A stretch of DNA of 64,000 bases. Origin: Sanguibacter gelidistatuariae (lineage in GTDB: Bacteria > Actinomycetota > Actinomycetes > Actinomycetales > Cellulomonadaceae). Location: assembly GCF_900096585.1 (NCBI RefSeq), contig NZ_FMYH01000001.1, forward strand, positions 991,901 to 1,055,900, written 5' to 3'. Of the stretch, positions 48,084 through 56,429 are shown one piece after another. A program made the position numbers and the translations under genes. The notes under the pieces are model-generated. The model saw only the letters and a list, made by a program, of their open reading frames with translations. It was not told the origin of the DNA and did not search any database. Each line of letters starts with the position of its first letter. Positions within the stretch are counted from its first letter, which is position 1.

Positions 48084-49208
48084 TCAGGATCCGGGTTCAG
48101 GGACGAGCAGGTCGCGGACCAGGGAGTCGAGCTCTGCGCTCGCCTGGAGGAACTGGCGCATCGTACGCCGGCTTGCCCCGAACTCCTCGAACTCCTCGAC
48201 GGTCATGCCGTCTTCGTCGTAGGCCTTGCGGAACTCCGGGCACCGCTCGTGCAGGGCGCCCACGATGGCCGGGTCGACGGGCACGTCGATGCGCGCCTCG
48301 GGGGAGAGGTGGTTCTCGTTGATCCGCAGCTGCCAGTCGAAAGGCGGGGAGACGACGAGGTCGCCCCCGAGCAGCTCGCTCCACTGCAGGTGGTTGCGGA
48401 AGGCCGCCGAGAGGATACGGGTGCGCAGGCCGCGTTCGCGGAGCAGGTGGTAGGCCTTCTTGAGGGCGGCGACCCCCGCCCACTCGAAGTATCCGGGGTC
48501 GATCAGGACCCGGTCGCGGACCGCCGACTCTTTGATCCAGTCGTCGAGCCGGCCGCCCATGATCGTGCACACGGGTCCCATGGTCGTGGTGTCCAGGCCC
48601 TCGGCCTCGCGGCGCAGGAGAGACTCCTCGACCGCCTCGGCGACGGCGACGGCCTGCGCGACTGAGAAGGACACCGTGGCATTGATGCTGATGCCGAGGT
48701 ACGTCGCTTGGCGCATGGCCTCGATCCCGGCCTGGGTCGCGGGGATCTTGACGATGATGTTGGGGGCGAGGGAGTCGAAGTGCTGCGCCTGGGCCACGAG
48801 CGCGTCGGTGCTCCGGTGCAGACGGGGGTCGGTCTGCACCGAGAGGCGGCCGTTGCGGCCGTGGTGGGCGTGGAAGACCGGCTCGAGGAGCTTGGCGGCG
48901 TCGATGGACATCTGCTCGATGGCGAGCCAGCCGATGGTGTTCTCGCTGGCGTGGGGGTTCTCGTTGGCGAGGCGGGCGAGCCGGGGGCCCCACATGCCGG
49001 GGTTCCCACGGATGGTGGTGAGCGCGATGACCGGGTTGCACGTCGCTCCGACGGCTCCGTGGTCGATCGCACGGATGAGCTCGGCGGGGTCCGCCGAGTC
49101 GTTCCAGAGAGCGGTCGGGGTGGTCCGGGCTGCGACGAGTGTGGCTCTCCCGTCGTCGAGCGAGCCGAACGTGGGAAAGGAGGGGGGTGCTCCTGCGGGG
49201 TCCGTCAT
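48084..49208 (-). CDS. Transaldolase family protein
   Basis: A 374-residue aldolase of the transaldolase family. The Schiff-base lysine is Lys154 in NIIVKIPATQAG, with GATCNPVIALTT near residue 55 and SINATVSFSVAQAVAVAEA after it. The pattern of ISINATVSFS and LIDPGYFEWAGV is that of transaldolases, but the protein has an unusual C-terminal extension (residues about 320-374) with ERCPEFRKAYDEDGMTVEEFEEFG. It may cleave or transfer a three-carbon unit of a catabolic sugar, not the pentose phosphate sugar. ATG at 49208 has GGAGGT upstream. Confidence 0.82.
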   Translation of the reverse strand: MTDPAGAPPSFPTFGSLDDGRATLVAARTTPTALWNDSADPAELIRAIDHGAVGATCNPVIALTTIRGNPGMWGPRLARLANENPHASENTIGWLAIEQMSIDAAKLLEPVFHAHHGRNGRLSVQTDPRLHRSTDALVAQAQHFDSLAPNIIVKIPATQAGIEAMRQATYLGISINATVSFSVAQAVAVAEAVEESLLRREAEGLDTTTMGPVCTIMGGRLDDWIKESAVRDRVLIDPGYFEWAGVAALKKAYHLLRERGLRTRILSAAFRNHLQWSELLGGDLVVSPPFDWQLRINENHLSPEARIDVPVDPAIVGALHERCPEFRKAYDEDGMTVEEFEEFGASRRTMRQFLQASAELDSLVRDLLVPEPGS

Positions 49209-49253
49209 GGTCGACCTCCGTTGGTCGTGAGCGCCCTCGTTGGCACTGCCCAT

Positions 49254-49299
49254 AATCTAGACACCACCGTAGCAACCTGTCAACAGATTGTCAGGACAA
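49254..49299 (-). promoter_or_regulatory. Promoter and palindromic operator of the transaldolase/importer operon
   Basis: On the minus strand TTGACA (49283-49278) and TAGATT (49259-49254) are 18 bp apart, a strong promoter. Four bases upstream of the -35 lies TTGTCAGGACAA (49288-49299), a perfect inverted repeat with the same core and spacing as the site at 36475. Confidence 0.65.
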
Positions 49300-49395
49300 A
49301 TGAACAACGACGCTCATCATGATGAGCGTCGCATCGACGGACCTGGGGTGTGCGGGATGAGGCCCATGGGCCACGAGTGAGGAGGGGGCGGAGCG

Positions 49396-49713
49396 TCAGC
49401 CGATCCGGGCCCGGCTCAGCTCGACCTCGACGAGCCCGGCGACGACCGGCAGGCAGTGACCGCAGCCGCCTCCGGCACGGGTGGCTACCTGGACGTCGTC
49501 GAGGCTGGCGCACTGCCCGGACCGTAGGGTTTCCCGGATCTCCCCGGCGCTGACGTTGTTGCAGCCGCACACCAGGTGATCGTCGGTCAGGGCTTCACAC
49601 TCGGCGGCGGGAGCGGGCACAACCGGTTCGGGCTGTTCCGGGCTCTCGTCGAGCATGAGGCGCAGGGCTGCGAGAGGGTCCGCGATGCGCTGAGGCGCTG
49701 CCTGCTGTTCCAT
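49396..49713 (-). CDS. BFD-like [2Fe-2S] ferredoxin domain protein
   Basis: A 105-residue protein whose C-terminal half matches bacterioferritin-associated ferredoxin and NirB-type BFD domains. Four cysteines are present as CGC (Cys49, Cys51) and CGHC (Cys84, Cys87), about 32 residues apart. The N-terminal 40 residues are Pro/Glu/Ala-rich. It may deliver electrons to bacterioferritin for iron release or serve as a stand-alone cluster domain. No bacterioferritin gene is nearby. It is divergent from mshA. Confidence 0.82.
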   Translation of the reverse strand: MEQQAAPQRIADPLAALRLMLDESPEQPEPVVPAPAAECEALTDDHLVCGCNNVSAGEIRETLRSGQCASLDDVQVATRAGGGCGHCLPVVAGLVEVELSRARIG

Positions 49714-49849
49714 GAATCAATCGTCGCTTACGCACCGAGTTCGGCGTAGGACCTTTGGCCCGGATGAGCGGTCCGGACCGCTCCACCAGCGTCCGCCGCA
49801 GCGTCCGGAGGTGCGAGACTGGGACCATGCGTACAACCCCGGGACGGCT

Positions 49850-51097
49850 ATGACGAGCGACTCGCCTCGCGTGGCGATGCTCTCCGTCCACACCTCCCCG
49901 CTCGCCCAGCCCGGCACGGGTGACGCCGGCGGCATGAACGTCTACATCACCGAGCTGTCCGCAGCCCTCGCCCGGCGCGGGGCGAGCGTGGAGATCTTCA
50001 CGCGGCGCACCTCCTCGGCCCAGCCCGACCTCGTCGAGGTCGCCAGCGGCATCCTCGTGCGGCACATCACCGCCGGGCCCTTCGAGGGGCTCGACAAGAA
50101 TGACCTGCCGGGCCAGCTCTGCTACTTCTCGGCCGGTGTGCTGCGCACGGAAGCCGCCCGTCAGGTCGGCTGGTACGACGTGGTGCACTCCCACTACTGG
50201 CTTTCTGGGCAGGCGGGGTGGTTGGCCGCGGACCGGTGGAACGTCCCGCTCGTGCACGCGATGCACACCATGGCCCGCGTGAAGAACCTCACGCTCGCCC
50301 CCGGCGACACCCCCGAACCCATGGGGCGGATCATCGGCGAGGAGCAGGTCGTGACGGAGGCGGACGCGCTGATCGCGAACACCCCGGCGGAGGCCCAGGA
50401 CCTCATCACGCAGTACCAGGCCGACCCGGCCAAGGTGCACGTCGTCACCCCCGGCGTCGACCTGGAGATCTTCTCCCCGACTGGTCCGGGCGGAGCGGAC
50501 AAGGCCGCCGAGCGCGCCGGGCTCGGCCTGGCGGCCGACGCCAAGATCGTCGTCTTCGCCGGTCGGGTCCAGCTGCTCAAGGCGCCGGACGTGCTCATCC
50601 GCGCCCTCGGTGTGCTCACCGACCACGGCGAGGAGGTGCCGACCCTGGTCATCATCGGCGGCGCGAGCGGGCGCCCGACGGCGTTGCGCGAGCTCGAGGC
50701 GCTCGCCTACCAGGTGGGGGTCAGCGAGAACGTCGTCTTCCGGCCGGCGGTCCCGCGGACCGAGCTCGCGCGCTGGTTCCGCGCCGCGGACCTCGTCGCG
50801 GTGCCCTCGCGGAGCGAGTCCTTCGGCCTCGTCGCGGTCGAGGCGCAGGCGTGCGGCACGCCGGTGGTCGCGGCCGACGTCGGCGGGCTGCGCACGGCCG
50901 TCGAAGATGGTGTGTCCGGCGTCCTCGTCCCCGACCACGACCCGCACCGCTGGGCCAAGGTCCTGGCGGAGCTGCTGCATGACGACGTCCGTCGCGCCGC
51001 GCTCGCGCGCGGCGCACTCACCGTGGCGGCCCGGTTCAGCTGGGACACCACGGCCGAGGAGACCCTCAAGGTCTACTCCCTCGCCGCGCGCGGCTGA
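49850..51097 (+). CDS. mshA: D-inositol-3-phosphate glycosyltransferase (mycothiol synthesis)
   Basis: First step of mycothiol synthesis: transfers GlcNAc from UDP-GlcNAc to 1-L-inositol 1-phosphate. A GT4 GT-B fold of 415 residues with [12 protein letters not shown] at the N-terminus, [16 protein letters not shown], and [22 protein letters not shown] for the donor nucleotide. The gene order mshA-gpm-phoU-senX3-regX3 is common in Actinobacteria. ATG at 49850 is preferred; the open frame continues upstream to 49712 without a recognisable family sequence. Confidence 0.95.
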   Translation: MTSDSPRVAMLSVHTSPLAQPGTGDAGGMNVYITELSAALARRGASVEIFTRRTSSAQPDLVEVASGILVRHITAGPFEGLDKNDLPGQLCYFSAGVLRTEAARQVGWYDVVHSHYWLSGQAGWLAADRWNVPLVHAMHTMARVKNLTLAPGDTPEPMGRIIGEEQVVTEADALIANTPAEAQDLITQYQADPAKVHVVTPGVDLEIFSPTGPGGADKAAERAGLGLAADAKIVVFAGRVQLLKAPDVLIRALGVLTDHGEEVPTLVIIGGASGRPTALRELEALAYQVGVSENVVFRPAVPRTELARWFRAADLVAVPSRSESFGLVAVEAQACGTPVVAADVGGLRTAVEDGVSGVLVPDHDPHRWAKVLAELLHDDVRRAALARGALTVAARFSWDTTAEETLKVYSLAARG

Positions 51098-51184
51098 CAA
51101 CGTGAGCGGTGGCCCGCCCACCAGCGGTGTCCATCGGTCGAAAGGCCCACGCGCACCGGGCCCCGGATACGGCAAGATAGGGAT

Positions 51185-51922
51185 ATGACATACACCCTTG
51201 TGCTGCTCCGCCACGGCGAGAGCGACTGGAACGCAAAGAACCTGTTCACCGGCTGGGTCGACGTGCCGCTGTCCGAGAAGGGCGTCGAAGAGGCCACGCG
51301 TGGAGGCGAGCTCCTCAAGGAAGCCGGCATCCTGCCCGACGTCGTGCACACGTCGCTCCTGCGCCGCGCGATCACGACCGCGAACCTCGCGCTCGACGCA
51401 GCCGACCGCCACTGGATCCCGGTCAAGCGCAGCTGGCGCCTCAACGAGCGCCACTACGGTGCGCTCCAGGGCAAGGACAAGAAGCAGACCCTCGACGAGT
51501 TCGGCGAGGAGCAGTTCATGCTGTGGCGTCGTTCCTACGACGTTCCGCCGCCCGCGGTCGAGCTCGGCTCGGAGTTCTCTCAGGACGCCGACCCGCGCTA
51601 CGCCGGTGAGCCGCAGGTGCTCACCGAGTGCCTCAAGGACGTCCTCGAGCGCGAGATGCCGTACTGGGAGTCCGACATCATCCCCGACCTCAAGGCCGGC
51701 AAGGTTGTGCTCGTCGCCGCGCACGGCAACTCGATCCGCGCGATCGAGAAGTACCTGGACGACATCTCCGACGAGGACATCGCCGGGCTGAACATCCCGA
51801 CCGGCATCCCCGTCGTGTACGAGCTGGACGAGAACTTCAAGCCGACGGTCAAGGGCGGTCGCTACCTCGACCCCGCCGCAGCTGCTGCCGCGGTGGCCGC
51901 GGTCGCGAACCAGGGTCGCTGA
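51185..51922 (+). CDS. gpmA: 2,3-bisphosphoglycerate-dependent phosphoglycerate mutase
   Basis: Interconverts 3- and 2-phosphoglycerate in glycolysis. The phosphohistidine motif is [18 protein letters not shown], with [24 protein letters not shown] and the second histidine in [12 protein letters not shown]. The 245-residue length is standard for the dPGM type. Preceded by an 87-bp gap from mshA; followed by a strong terminator. Confidence 0.96.
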   Translation: MTYTLVLLRHGESDWNAKNLFTGWVDVPLSEKGVEEATRGGELLKEAGILPDVVHTSLLRRAITTANLALDAADRHWIPVKRSWRLNERHYGALQGKDKKQTLDEFGEEQFMLWRRSYDVPPPAVELGSEFSQDADPRYAGEPQVLTECLKDVLEREMPYWESDIIPDLKAGKVVLVAAHGNSIRAIEKYLDDISDEDIAGLNIPTGIPVVYELDENFKPTVKGGRYLDPAAAAAAVAAVANQGR

Positions 51923-51936
51923 CCGGACTCGCACAA

Positions 51937-51978
51937 CGACAAGAGGCTCGCTACCACCAGGTAGCGAGCCTCTTGTCG
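51937..51978 (+). terminator. Terminator after gpmA
   Basis: A perfect 19-bp stem, starting CGACAAGAGGCTCGC, with a 4-base loop (ACCA), 14 bp past the gpmA stop. A T-containing tail (TCTCTGCTG) follows. Confidence 0.85.
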
Positions 51979-52028
51979 TCTCTGCTGTCGATCTGCGCCC
52001 GGTGGCCGCCCCGAATGCGCCACCACCC

Positions 52029-52152
52029 CGCCGAACTCGTGAATCCTTCGCCGAACTCGTGAGCCAGGGGCGTTGGATGGCGGGAACGGCCATTGGCTCA
52101 CGAGTTCGGCGACTCGCTCACGAGTTCGGCGACTCGCTCACGAGTTCGGCGA
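52029..52152. repeat. Palindromic repeat array, class II copy 1
   Basis: The core palindrome 52049-52111 is 63 bp: left arm CGCCGAACTCGTGAGCC, right arm GGCTCACGAGTTCGGCG. An extra left arm lies 20 bp to the left (52029) and two extra right arms follow at 20-bp steps (52111, 52131). It fills the gap between gpmA and the convergent phoU, after the gpmA terminator. No spacer of CRISPR size is present. Confidence 0.88.
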
Positions 52153-52161
52153 GCGAAGGGG

Positions 52162-52833
52162 CTAGGCCGAGACTGCCGGCGTCCCGCGATCCTCGGCGAA
52201 GTCCCCGGTCACCAGGTACACAACCCTTCGAGCCACCGACACCCCATGGTCTCCGAACCGCTCGTAGTAGCGCCCGACGAGCGTCACGTCGATCGTGGCC
52301 TGGGCGTCGCCGGTCCAGGAGTCGGTGAGCAGGGCGGCGAAGGTGTCCTGGTGCAGCTGGTCCAGGAGGTCGTCGTCGCGCTCGATGTTGGCCGCGACCG
52401 TGAGGTCGCGGGTCTGCAGGAGCGTCGTGGTGCGACGCGCGACGCGGGTTGCGGCGTCGTGCATGGAGGCGAAGGTGGCCTCGACGCTCGGGTCGATCGC
52501 GTGGCGGGGGAAGCGGCCGCGGGCCACCTGGGCGATGTGCCGGGCGAGGTCGCCCATCCGCTCCAGGGTCGCGCTCATCCGCAGGGCGCTGACCACGACG
52601 CGCAGGTCCGTGGCGACCGGCTGCTGCTGGGCGAGCAGCAGCACGCACCGCTCGTCGAGATCACGCTCGAGCTGGTCGATCGCTCGGTCGTCGGCGATGA
52701 CCGACTGGGCAAGCTGCAGGTCCGCGGTGAGCAGCGCCGTTCCCGCGCGGCTGATGGCAGAGTCGACCAGGCGGCTCATCTCGGTCAGGTCATCACCGAC
52801 CTGCTGGAGTTCGGCTTCGAAGATCTCGCGCAT
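52162..52833 (-). CDS. phoU: Phosphate transport regulator PhoU
   Basis: A 223-residue helical protein with two PhoU repeats, each a three-helix bundle with a metal-binding motif. The first repeat has DDRAIDQLERDLDERCVLLLAQQQPVATDLR, the second ERDDDLLDQLHQDTFAALL; E/D-rich Ex2-3D motifs are visible in both. It mediates signalling between the Pst transporter and SenX3 and shuts the regulon off when phosphate is plentiful. It is divergent from senX3. A PHO-box-like array lies upstream. Confidence 0.95.
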   Translation of the reverse strand: MREIFEAELQQVGDDLTEMSRLVDSAISRAGTALLTADLQLAQSVIADDRAIDQLERDLDERCVLLLAQQQPVATDLRVVVSALRMSATLERMGDLARHIAQVARGRFPRHAIDPSVEATFASMHDAATRVARRTTTLLQTRDLTVAANIERDDDLLDQLHQDTFAALLTDSWTGDAQATIDVTLVGRYYERFGDHGVSVARRVVYLVTGDFAEDRGTPAVSA

Positions 52834-52897
52834 GTGTTCCCTCTCGTGGTGTGGTGCAGCCGCAACGATGACAACCTCAGGTGTGGGGCGGGCAGCG

Positions 52898-52930
52898 CAA
52901 GGGTGAACGCCGCACCGACTCTAGATGAAC
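52898..52930 (-). promoter_or_regulatory. PHO-box-like array upstream of phoU
   Basis: On the minus strand two 11-mers, GTTCATCTAGA and GTTCACCCTTG, flank a degenerate middle unit, all in one 11-bp register. The GTTCA(C/T)C head fits PhoP/RegX3 binding sites. It lies 65-97 bp before phoU and could also affect senX3 on the other side. Confidence 0.55.
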
Positions 52931-53036
52931 ACTGTGCGACGCCGGCCCGCCGGCTCCCCGGATTGCCGCGGATCCGCGCCGCCCGACGGGGGAGAGAGTC
53001 CCGGTATGCGAGGGGTGGCAGGGCGAGGACCGTAGG

Positions 53037-54242
53037 GTGGTCGGCGTGGACGGACTTCAGATCGTGGTCGCGGGGCTGCTCGGACTTGTGACCGGGGTGG
53101 CCGCGACCCTTGCTTTTCGGGTGAGCGAGCACCAGCAGCGCAGGGTCCCCGAGACGGCTCCGGCCGAGCTCGACCCGGGCGTCGTGCGGGTGCTCGCGAT
53201 CCTGCGCTCCGCGGCGGTCGTGCTCGGCCCGGACGACACCGTCATCCGCGCGAGCGCGCCGGCCTACGCGCTCGGCCTGGTCCGCGGGGACGCCATCGCT
53301 CACCCGTCCATCCAGGACATGATCGACGCGGTCCGCCGCGACGGAGTCATCGCCGACGACGAGCTCGAGCTGCCGCGCGGCCCGGTCGGACGCGGCCGCG
53401 TCATGCTCCAGGTCCGCGTCGCGAACCTCGACACCGAGCACGTCGTCGTCCTCGCCGAGGACCGGACCGAGGCGCGGCGCATAGAGGCCATCCGCCGGGA
53501 CTTCACGGTCAACGTCTCTCATGAGCTCAAGACGCCCATCGGAGCGATCTCCCTGCTCGCCGAGACCATGCAGGACGCCGCGGACGACCCCGATGCGGTG
53601 CGCCACTTCGCGGGCCGCATGCAGCAGGAGTCGACCCGGCTCGCCGCGCTCGTCCACGAGATCATCGAGCTGTCCCGGCTGCAGGTCGCCGGGGCGCTGC
53701 CAGAGGTGTCGGTGATCGACATCGACGCGGTGATCGACGAGGCCGCCGACCGGGCCCGGGTGGTCGCCGCGGCCAAGGAGATCACGCTCTCCCTCGGCGG
53801 CGACAGCGGCCTGACCGTGTACGGGGACCACTCCCTGCTGGTCACCGCCGTGCGCAACCTGCTCGACAACGCGGTCGCCTACTCCGGTCCCAACACCCGT
53901 GTCGGGGTGGGCGTCAAGCTGGCCGGCGATCTCGTCGAGATCGCGGTCGTGGACCAGGGCATCGGGATCTCCGCCGCGGAGCAGAGCCGCGTCTTCGAGC
54001 GCTTCTACCGGGTGGACCCGGCGCGCTCCCGCGACACCGGCGGGACCGGCCTCGGTCTGAGCATCGTCAAGCACGTCGCGGCCGACCACGGGGGAGACGT
54101 GAAGATCTGGTCCGAGCCCGGCCGCGGGTCGACCTTCACCCTGCGGATCCCGGCCGCCCACCCGGGATCGGCCCCGCCCGGCCCCACCGACCCGCACGAC
54201 CCGAACGATTCACCCGACCCGCACAAGGAGGTGGATGCGTGA
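53037..54242 (+). CDS. senX3: Phosphate-sensing histidine kinase SenX3
   Basis: A 401-residue kinase. One short N-terminal membrane segment (residues 7-26) is followed by a PAS-like region (about 50-140), then the HisKA phosphoacceptor in VNVSHELKTPIGAISLLAE, and the HATPase domain: NLLDNAVAY, VVDQGIGISAAEQSRVFERFYR, GGTGLGLSIVKHV. The single-helix N-terminus fits SenX3, which senses through PstB/PhoU, not through a large periplasmic domain. GTG at 53037 or 53046. The Pro/His/Asp tail varies. Overlaps regX3 by GTGA. Confidence 0.94.
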   Translation: MVGVDGLQIVVAGLLGLVTGVAATLAFRVSEHQQRRVPETAPAELDPGVVRVLAILRSAAVVLGPDDTVIRASAPAYALGLVRGDAIAHPSIQDMIDAVRRDGVIADDELELPRGPVGRGRVMLQVRVANLDTEHVVVLAEDRTEARRIEAIRRDFTVNVSHELKTPIGAISLLAETMQDAADDPDAVRHFAGRMQQESTRLAALVHEIIELSRLQVAGALPEVSVIDIDAVIDEAADRARVVAAAKEITLSLGGDSGLTVYGDHSLLVTAVRNLLDNAVAYSGPNTRVGVGVKLAGDLVEIAVVDQGIGISAAEQSRVFERFYRVDPARSRDTGGTGLGLSIVKHVAADHGGDVKIWSEPGRGSTFTLRIPAAHPGSAPPGPTDPHDPNDSPDPHKEVDA

Positions 54243-54937
54243 TCCGCATCCTGGTCGTCGAGGACGAAGAGTCCTACCGCGAACCGCTCACGTACCAGCT
54301 GACCCGCGAGGGCTTCGACGTCGTCGCCGTGGCCACCGGCCCCGAGGCGCTCGCCGCCTACGACGCAGGCGGCGCGGACCTCGTGCTGCTCGACCTCATG
54401 CTGCCCGGGCTCTCGGGCACCGAGGTGTGCCGCGAGCTGCGCCAGCGCGGGGACGTCCCGGTCATCATGCTGACCGCCAAGGACGGGGAGATCGACAAGG
54501 TCGTGGGCCTCGAGCTCGGCGCCGACGACTATGTCACCAAGCCCTACTCCTTCCGCGAGCTGCTGGCCCGGGTGCGCGCCGTGCTGCGCCGTCGCCAGCC
54601 CGCGCCAGAGCCCGGCGACGACCCGGCGGAGGACCTGCTCACGGCCGGCCCGGTGCAGATGGACGTCGAGCGGCACGTCGTCACGGTGCGCGGGGAGGTC
54701 GTCTCCCTCCCGCTCAAGGAGTTCGACCTGCTCGAGTTCCTGCTCCGCAACGCCGGCCGGGTGCTCACCCGCGGCCAGCTCATCGACCGCGTGTGGGGGT
54801 CCGACTACGTCGGCGACACCAAGACGCTCGACGTGCACGTCAAGCGGCTGCGCGCCAAGGTCGAGGCCGACCCTGCCACCCCGGAGCTTCTGCTGACCGT
54901 GCGCGGCCTCGGCTACAAGTTCGTCGAGATCGCCTGA
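54239..54937 (+). CDS. regX3: Phosphate response regulator RegX3
   Basis: A 232-residue OmpR/PhoB-type regulator. The receiver domain contains VEDEESYREPL, the phosphoacceptor Asp in LVLLDLMLPGLSGTE and Lys in YVTKPYSFREL. The winged-helix DNA-binding domain has LLEFLLRNAGRVLTRGQLIDRVWG and KTLDVHVKRLRAKVE. It should bind the GTTCA-type repeats found before pstS and phoU. Translated with senX3. Confidence 0.95.
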   Translation: MIRILVVEDEESYREPLTYQLTREGFDVVAVATGPEALAAYDAGGADLVLLDLMLPGLSGTEVCRELRQRGDVPVIMLTAKDGEIDKVVGLELGADDYVTKPYSFRELLARVRAVLRRRQPAPEPGDDPAEDLLTAGPVQMDVERHVVTVRGEVVSLPLKEFDLLEFLLRNAGRVLTRGQLIDRVWGSDYVGDTKTLDVHVKRLRAKVEADPATPELLLTVRGLGYKFVEIA

Positions 54938-54958
54938 CCGGTCCCACCTCGATCACCC

Positions 54959-55009
54959 GCAATGCCCGACGACGCGCGCCCACCCTGGGCACGCGTCGTC
55001 GGGCATTGC
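54959..55009 (+). terminator. Terminator after regX3
   Basis: An 18-bp stem from GCAATGCCCGACGACGCG and CGCGTCGTCGGGCATTGC around a GC-rich 15-base loop. It separates senX3-regX3 from the pst operon. Confidence 0.8.
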
Positions 55010-55058
55010 CGGAGTCGGCGCGCGCTCGAGCGACCGCGCTTCGAACTGTCTGTGCACT

Positions 55059-55080
55059 GTTCATCTTCCGTTCACCCTCG
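55059..55080 (+). promoter_or_regulatory. PHO box of the pst operon
   Basis: Two contiguous 11-mers, GTTCATCTTCC (55059) and GTTCACCCTCG (55070), fit the actinobacterial PhoP/RegX3 direct-repeat consensus. A candidate -10, TAGCGT, lies at 55108-55113, so the box sits just upstream of the -35 region, as for an activated promoter. Confidence 0.8.
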
Positions 55081-55154
55081 GCACCTCGCGGCGTCACTCG
55101 GGGTGCCTAGCGTCATCGGTGATCGCAGAACCTGCTGTGACCGAAGACTTGAGG

Positions 55155-56309
55155 ATGGGTAAGACAGTGAAGCGTGTGAACAACCGCAGCCTCGCCAGCA
55201 TCGCGCTGGTCGGAGCACTCGCAGCAACCCTCACCGCATGCGGTGCCGACGCCACGACGTCGGGCAAGACGACCGACGCAGGTAAGGACGCGGCTACCAC
55301 CGAGGCTGCCGCAGACCTCTCCGGCAACCTTGCCGGCGCAGGTGCCACCTCGGTCGAGAAGGCCATGGGCGGCTGGATCGCGAAGTTCGGCGAGACCGCC
55401 CCCGACGTGACCGTCAGCTATGCGGGCGGCGGCTCCTCTGCCGGTCGTGAGCAGTTCCTCGCCGGCGGCATCCTGTTCGCCGGCTCCGACTCGGCACTCA
55501 AGCCCGAAGAGGTCACGTCCGCCGTCGACCGCTGCTTCGGCGGAGAGGCTATCGAGCTGCCCCTCTACATCAGCCCGATCGCTGTCGTCTACAACCTCCC
55601 CGGGGTCGACGCCGCCAACATCAACATGTCCGCCTCGACGATCGCCAAGATCTTCAGCGGCCAGATCACGAACTGGAACGACGCCGCGCTCGCGGCCGAG
55701 AACGAGGGCACGACGCTCCCCGACCTCGCGATCATCCCGGTCAACCGGTCCGACGCGTCCGGCACGACGAAGAACTTCACGGACTACCTGGCCAAGGCGT
55801 CCGACGGCGTGTGGACCCACGAGGCCAGCGACGACTGGCCCATCTCGGGCACGCAGTCCGGCAACGGGACCTCCGGCCTCATCGACACCGTCACCGGAGC
55901 CGAGGGTGCCATCGGTTACGCCGACGCCTCGCGCGCCGGTGACCTCGGGACCGTCGCGCTCAAGGTCGGCGACGCCTACGTGCCGTTCTCGACCGAGGCC
56001 GCGGCCAAGGTCGTCGACGCTTCCCCGCGGGCCGACGACGCGACCGACAAGCGCCTCGTCGTCAAGATCGACCGCACCACGACCGAGGCTGGGACCTACC
56101 CGCTCGTCCTCGTCTCGTACTCGATCGCCTGCTCGACCTACGACGACGCCGCGGACGCCGCGAACATCAAGGCGTTCCTGAGCTACATCGCCAGCCCCGA
56201 GGGCCAGGAGCTCGCCTCCGACGCGAAGGTCGCCGGATCGGCTCCGATCTCCGACGCGCTGCGCACCGAGGTCCAGGCGGCGATCGACTCGATCACCGTC
56301 AAGAGCTGA
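55155..56309 (+). CDS. pstS: Phosphate-binding lipoprotein PstS
   Basis: A 384-residue high-affinity phosphate receptor. The signal has basic residues and the lipobox LTAC (ATLTAC-GAD), then a Thr/Asp-rich linker. The phosphate-binding loops are present: GAGATSVEKAMGGW, YAGGGSSAGREQFLAGG, SDSALKPEEV, SDASGTTKNFTDYL and SGLIDTVTGAEGAIGYAD. Starts at ATG 55155 or GTG 55167 both keep the signal peptide; GAGGATG offers the ribosome-binding site. First gene of pstSCAB. Confidence 0.96.
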   Translation: MGKTVKRVNNRSLASIALVGALAATLTACGADATTSGKTTDAGKDAATTEAAADLSGNLAGAGATSVEKAMGGWIAKFGETAPDVTVSYAGGGSSAGREQFLAGGILFAGSDSALKPEEVTSAVDRCFGGEAIELPLYISPIAVVYNLPGVDAANINMSASTIAKIFSGQITNWNDAALAAENEGTTLPDLAIIPVNRSDASGTTKNFTDYLAKASDGVWTHEASDDWPISGTQSGNGTSGLIDTVTGAEGAIGYADASRAGDLGTVALKVGDAYVPFSTEAAAKVVDASPRADDATDKRLVVKIDRTTTEAGTYPLVLVSYSIACSTYDDAADAANIKAFLSYIASPEGQELASDAKVAGSAPISDALRTEVQAAIDSITVKS

Positions 56310-56321
56310 CACAGCAGTTCC

Positions 56322-56357
56322 GGGGCCGCATCCGGGGGAGACCCCGGGTGCGGCCCC
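56322..56357 (+). terminator. Attenuating hairpin between pstS and pstC
   Basis: GGGGCCGCATCCGGGG pairs with CCCCGGGTGCGGCCCC (one G-T pair) around four bases, 13 bp past pstS. It probably allows partial termination so that PstS is made in excess over the permease. Confidence 0.7.
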
Positions 56358-56429
56358 TGCATCACAAGCGCGACCCGCACCACCGCTTGACTCGCACCAC
56401 CTCCACACAACCGAGCTGACGGAGTTCCC

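Noticed and set aside
48084..49208. Sulfoquinovose (sulfo-transaldolase) pathway
   Set aside because: No sulfoquinovosidase (GH31), sulfo-sugar isomerase or sulfolactaldehyde enzyme is in the locus; only a transaldolase and a transporter agree.
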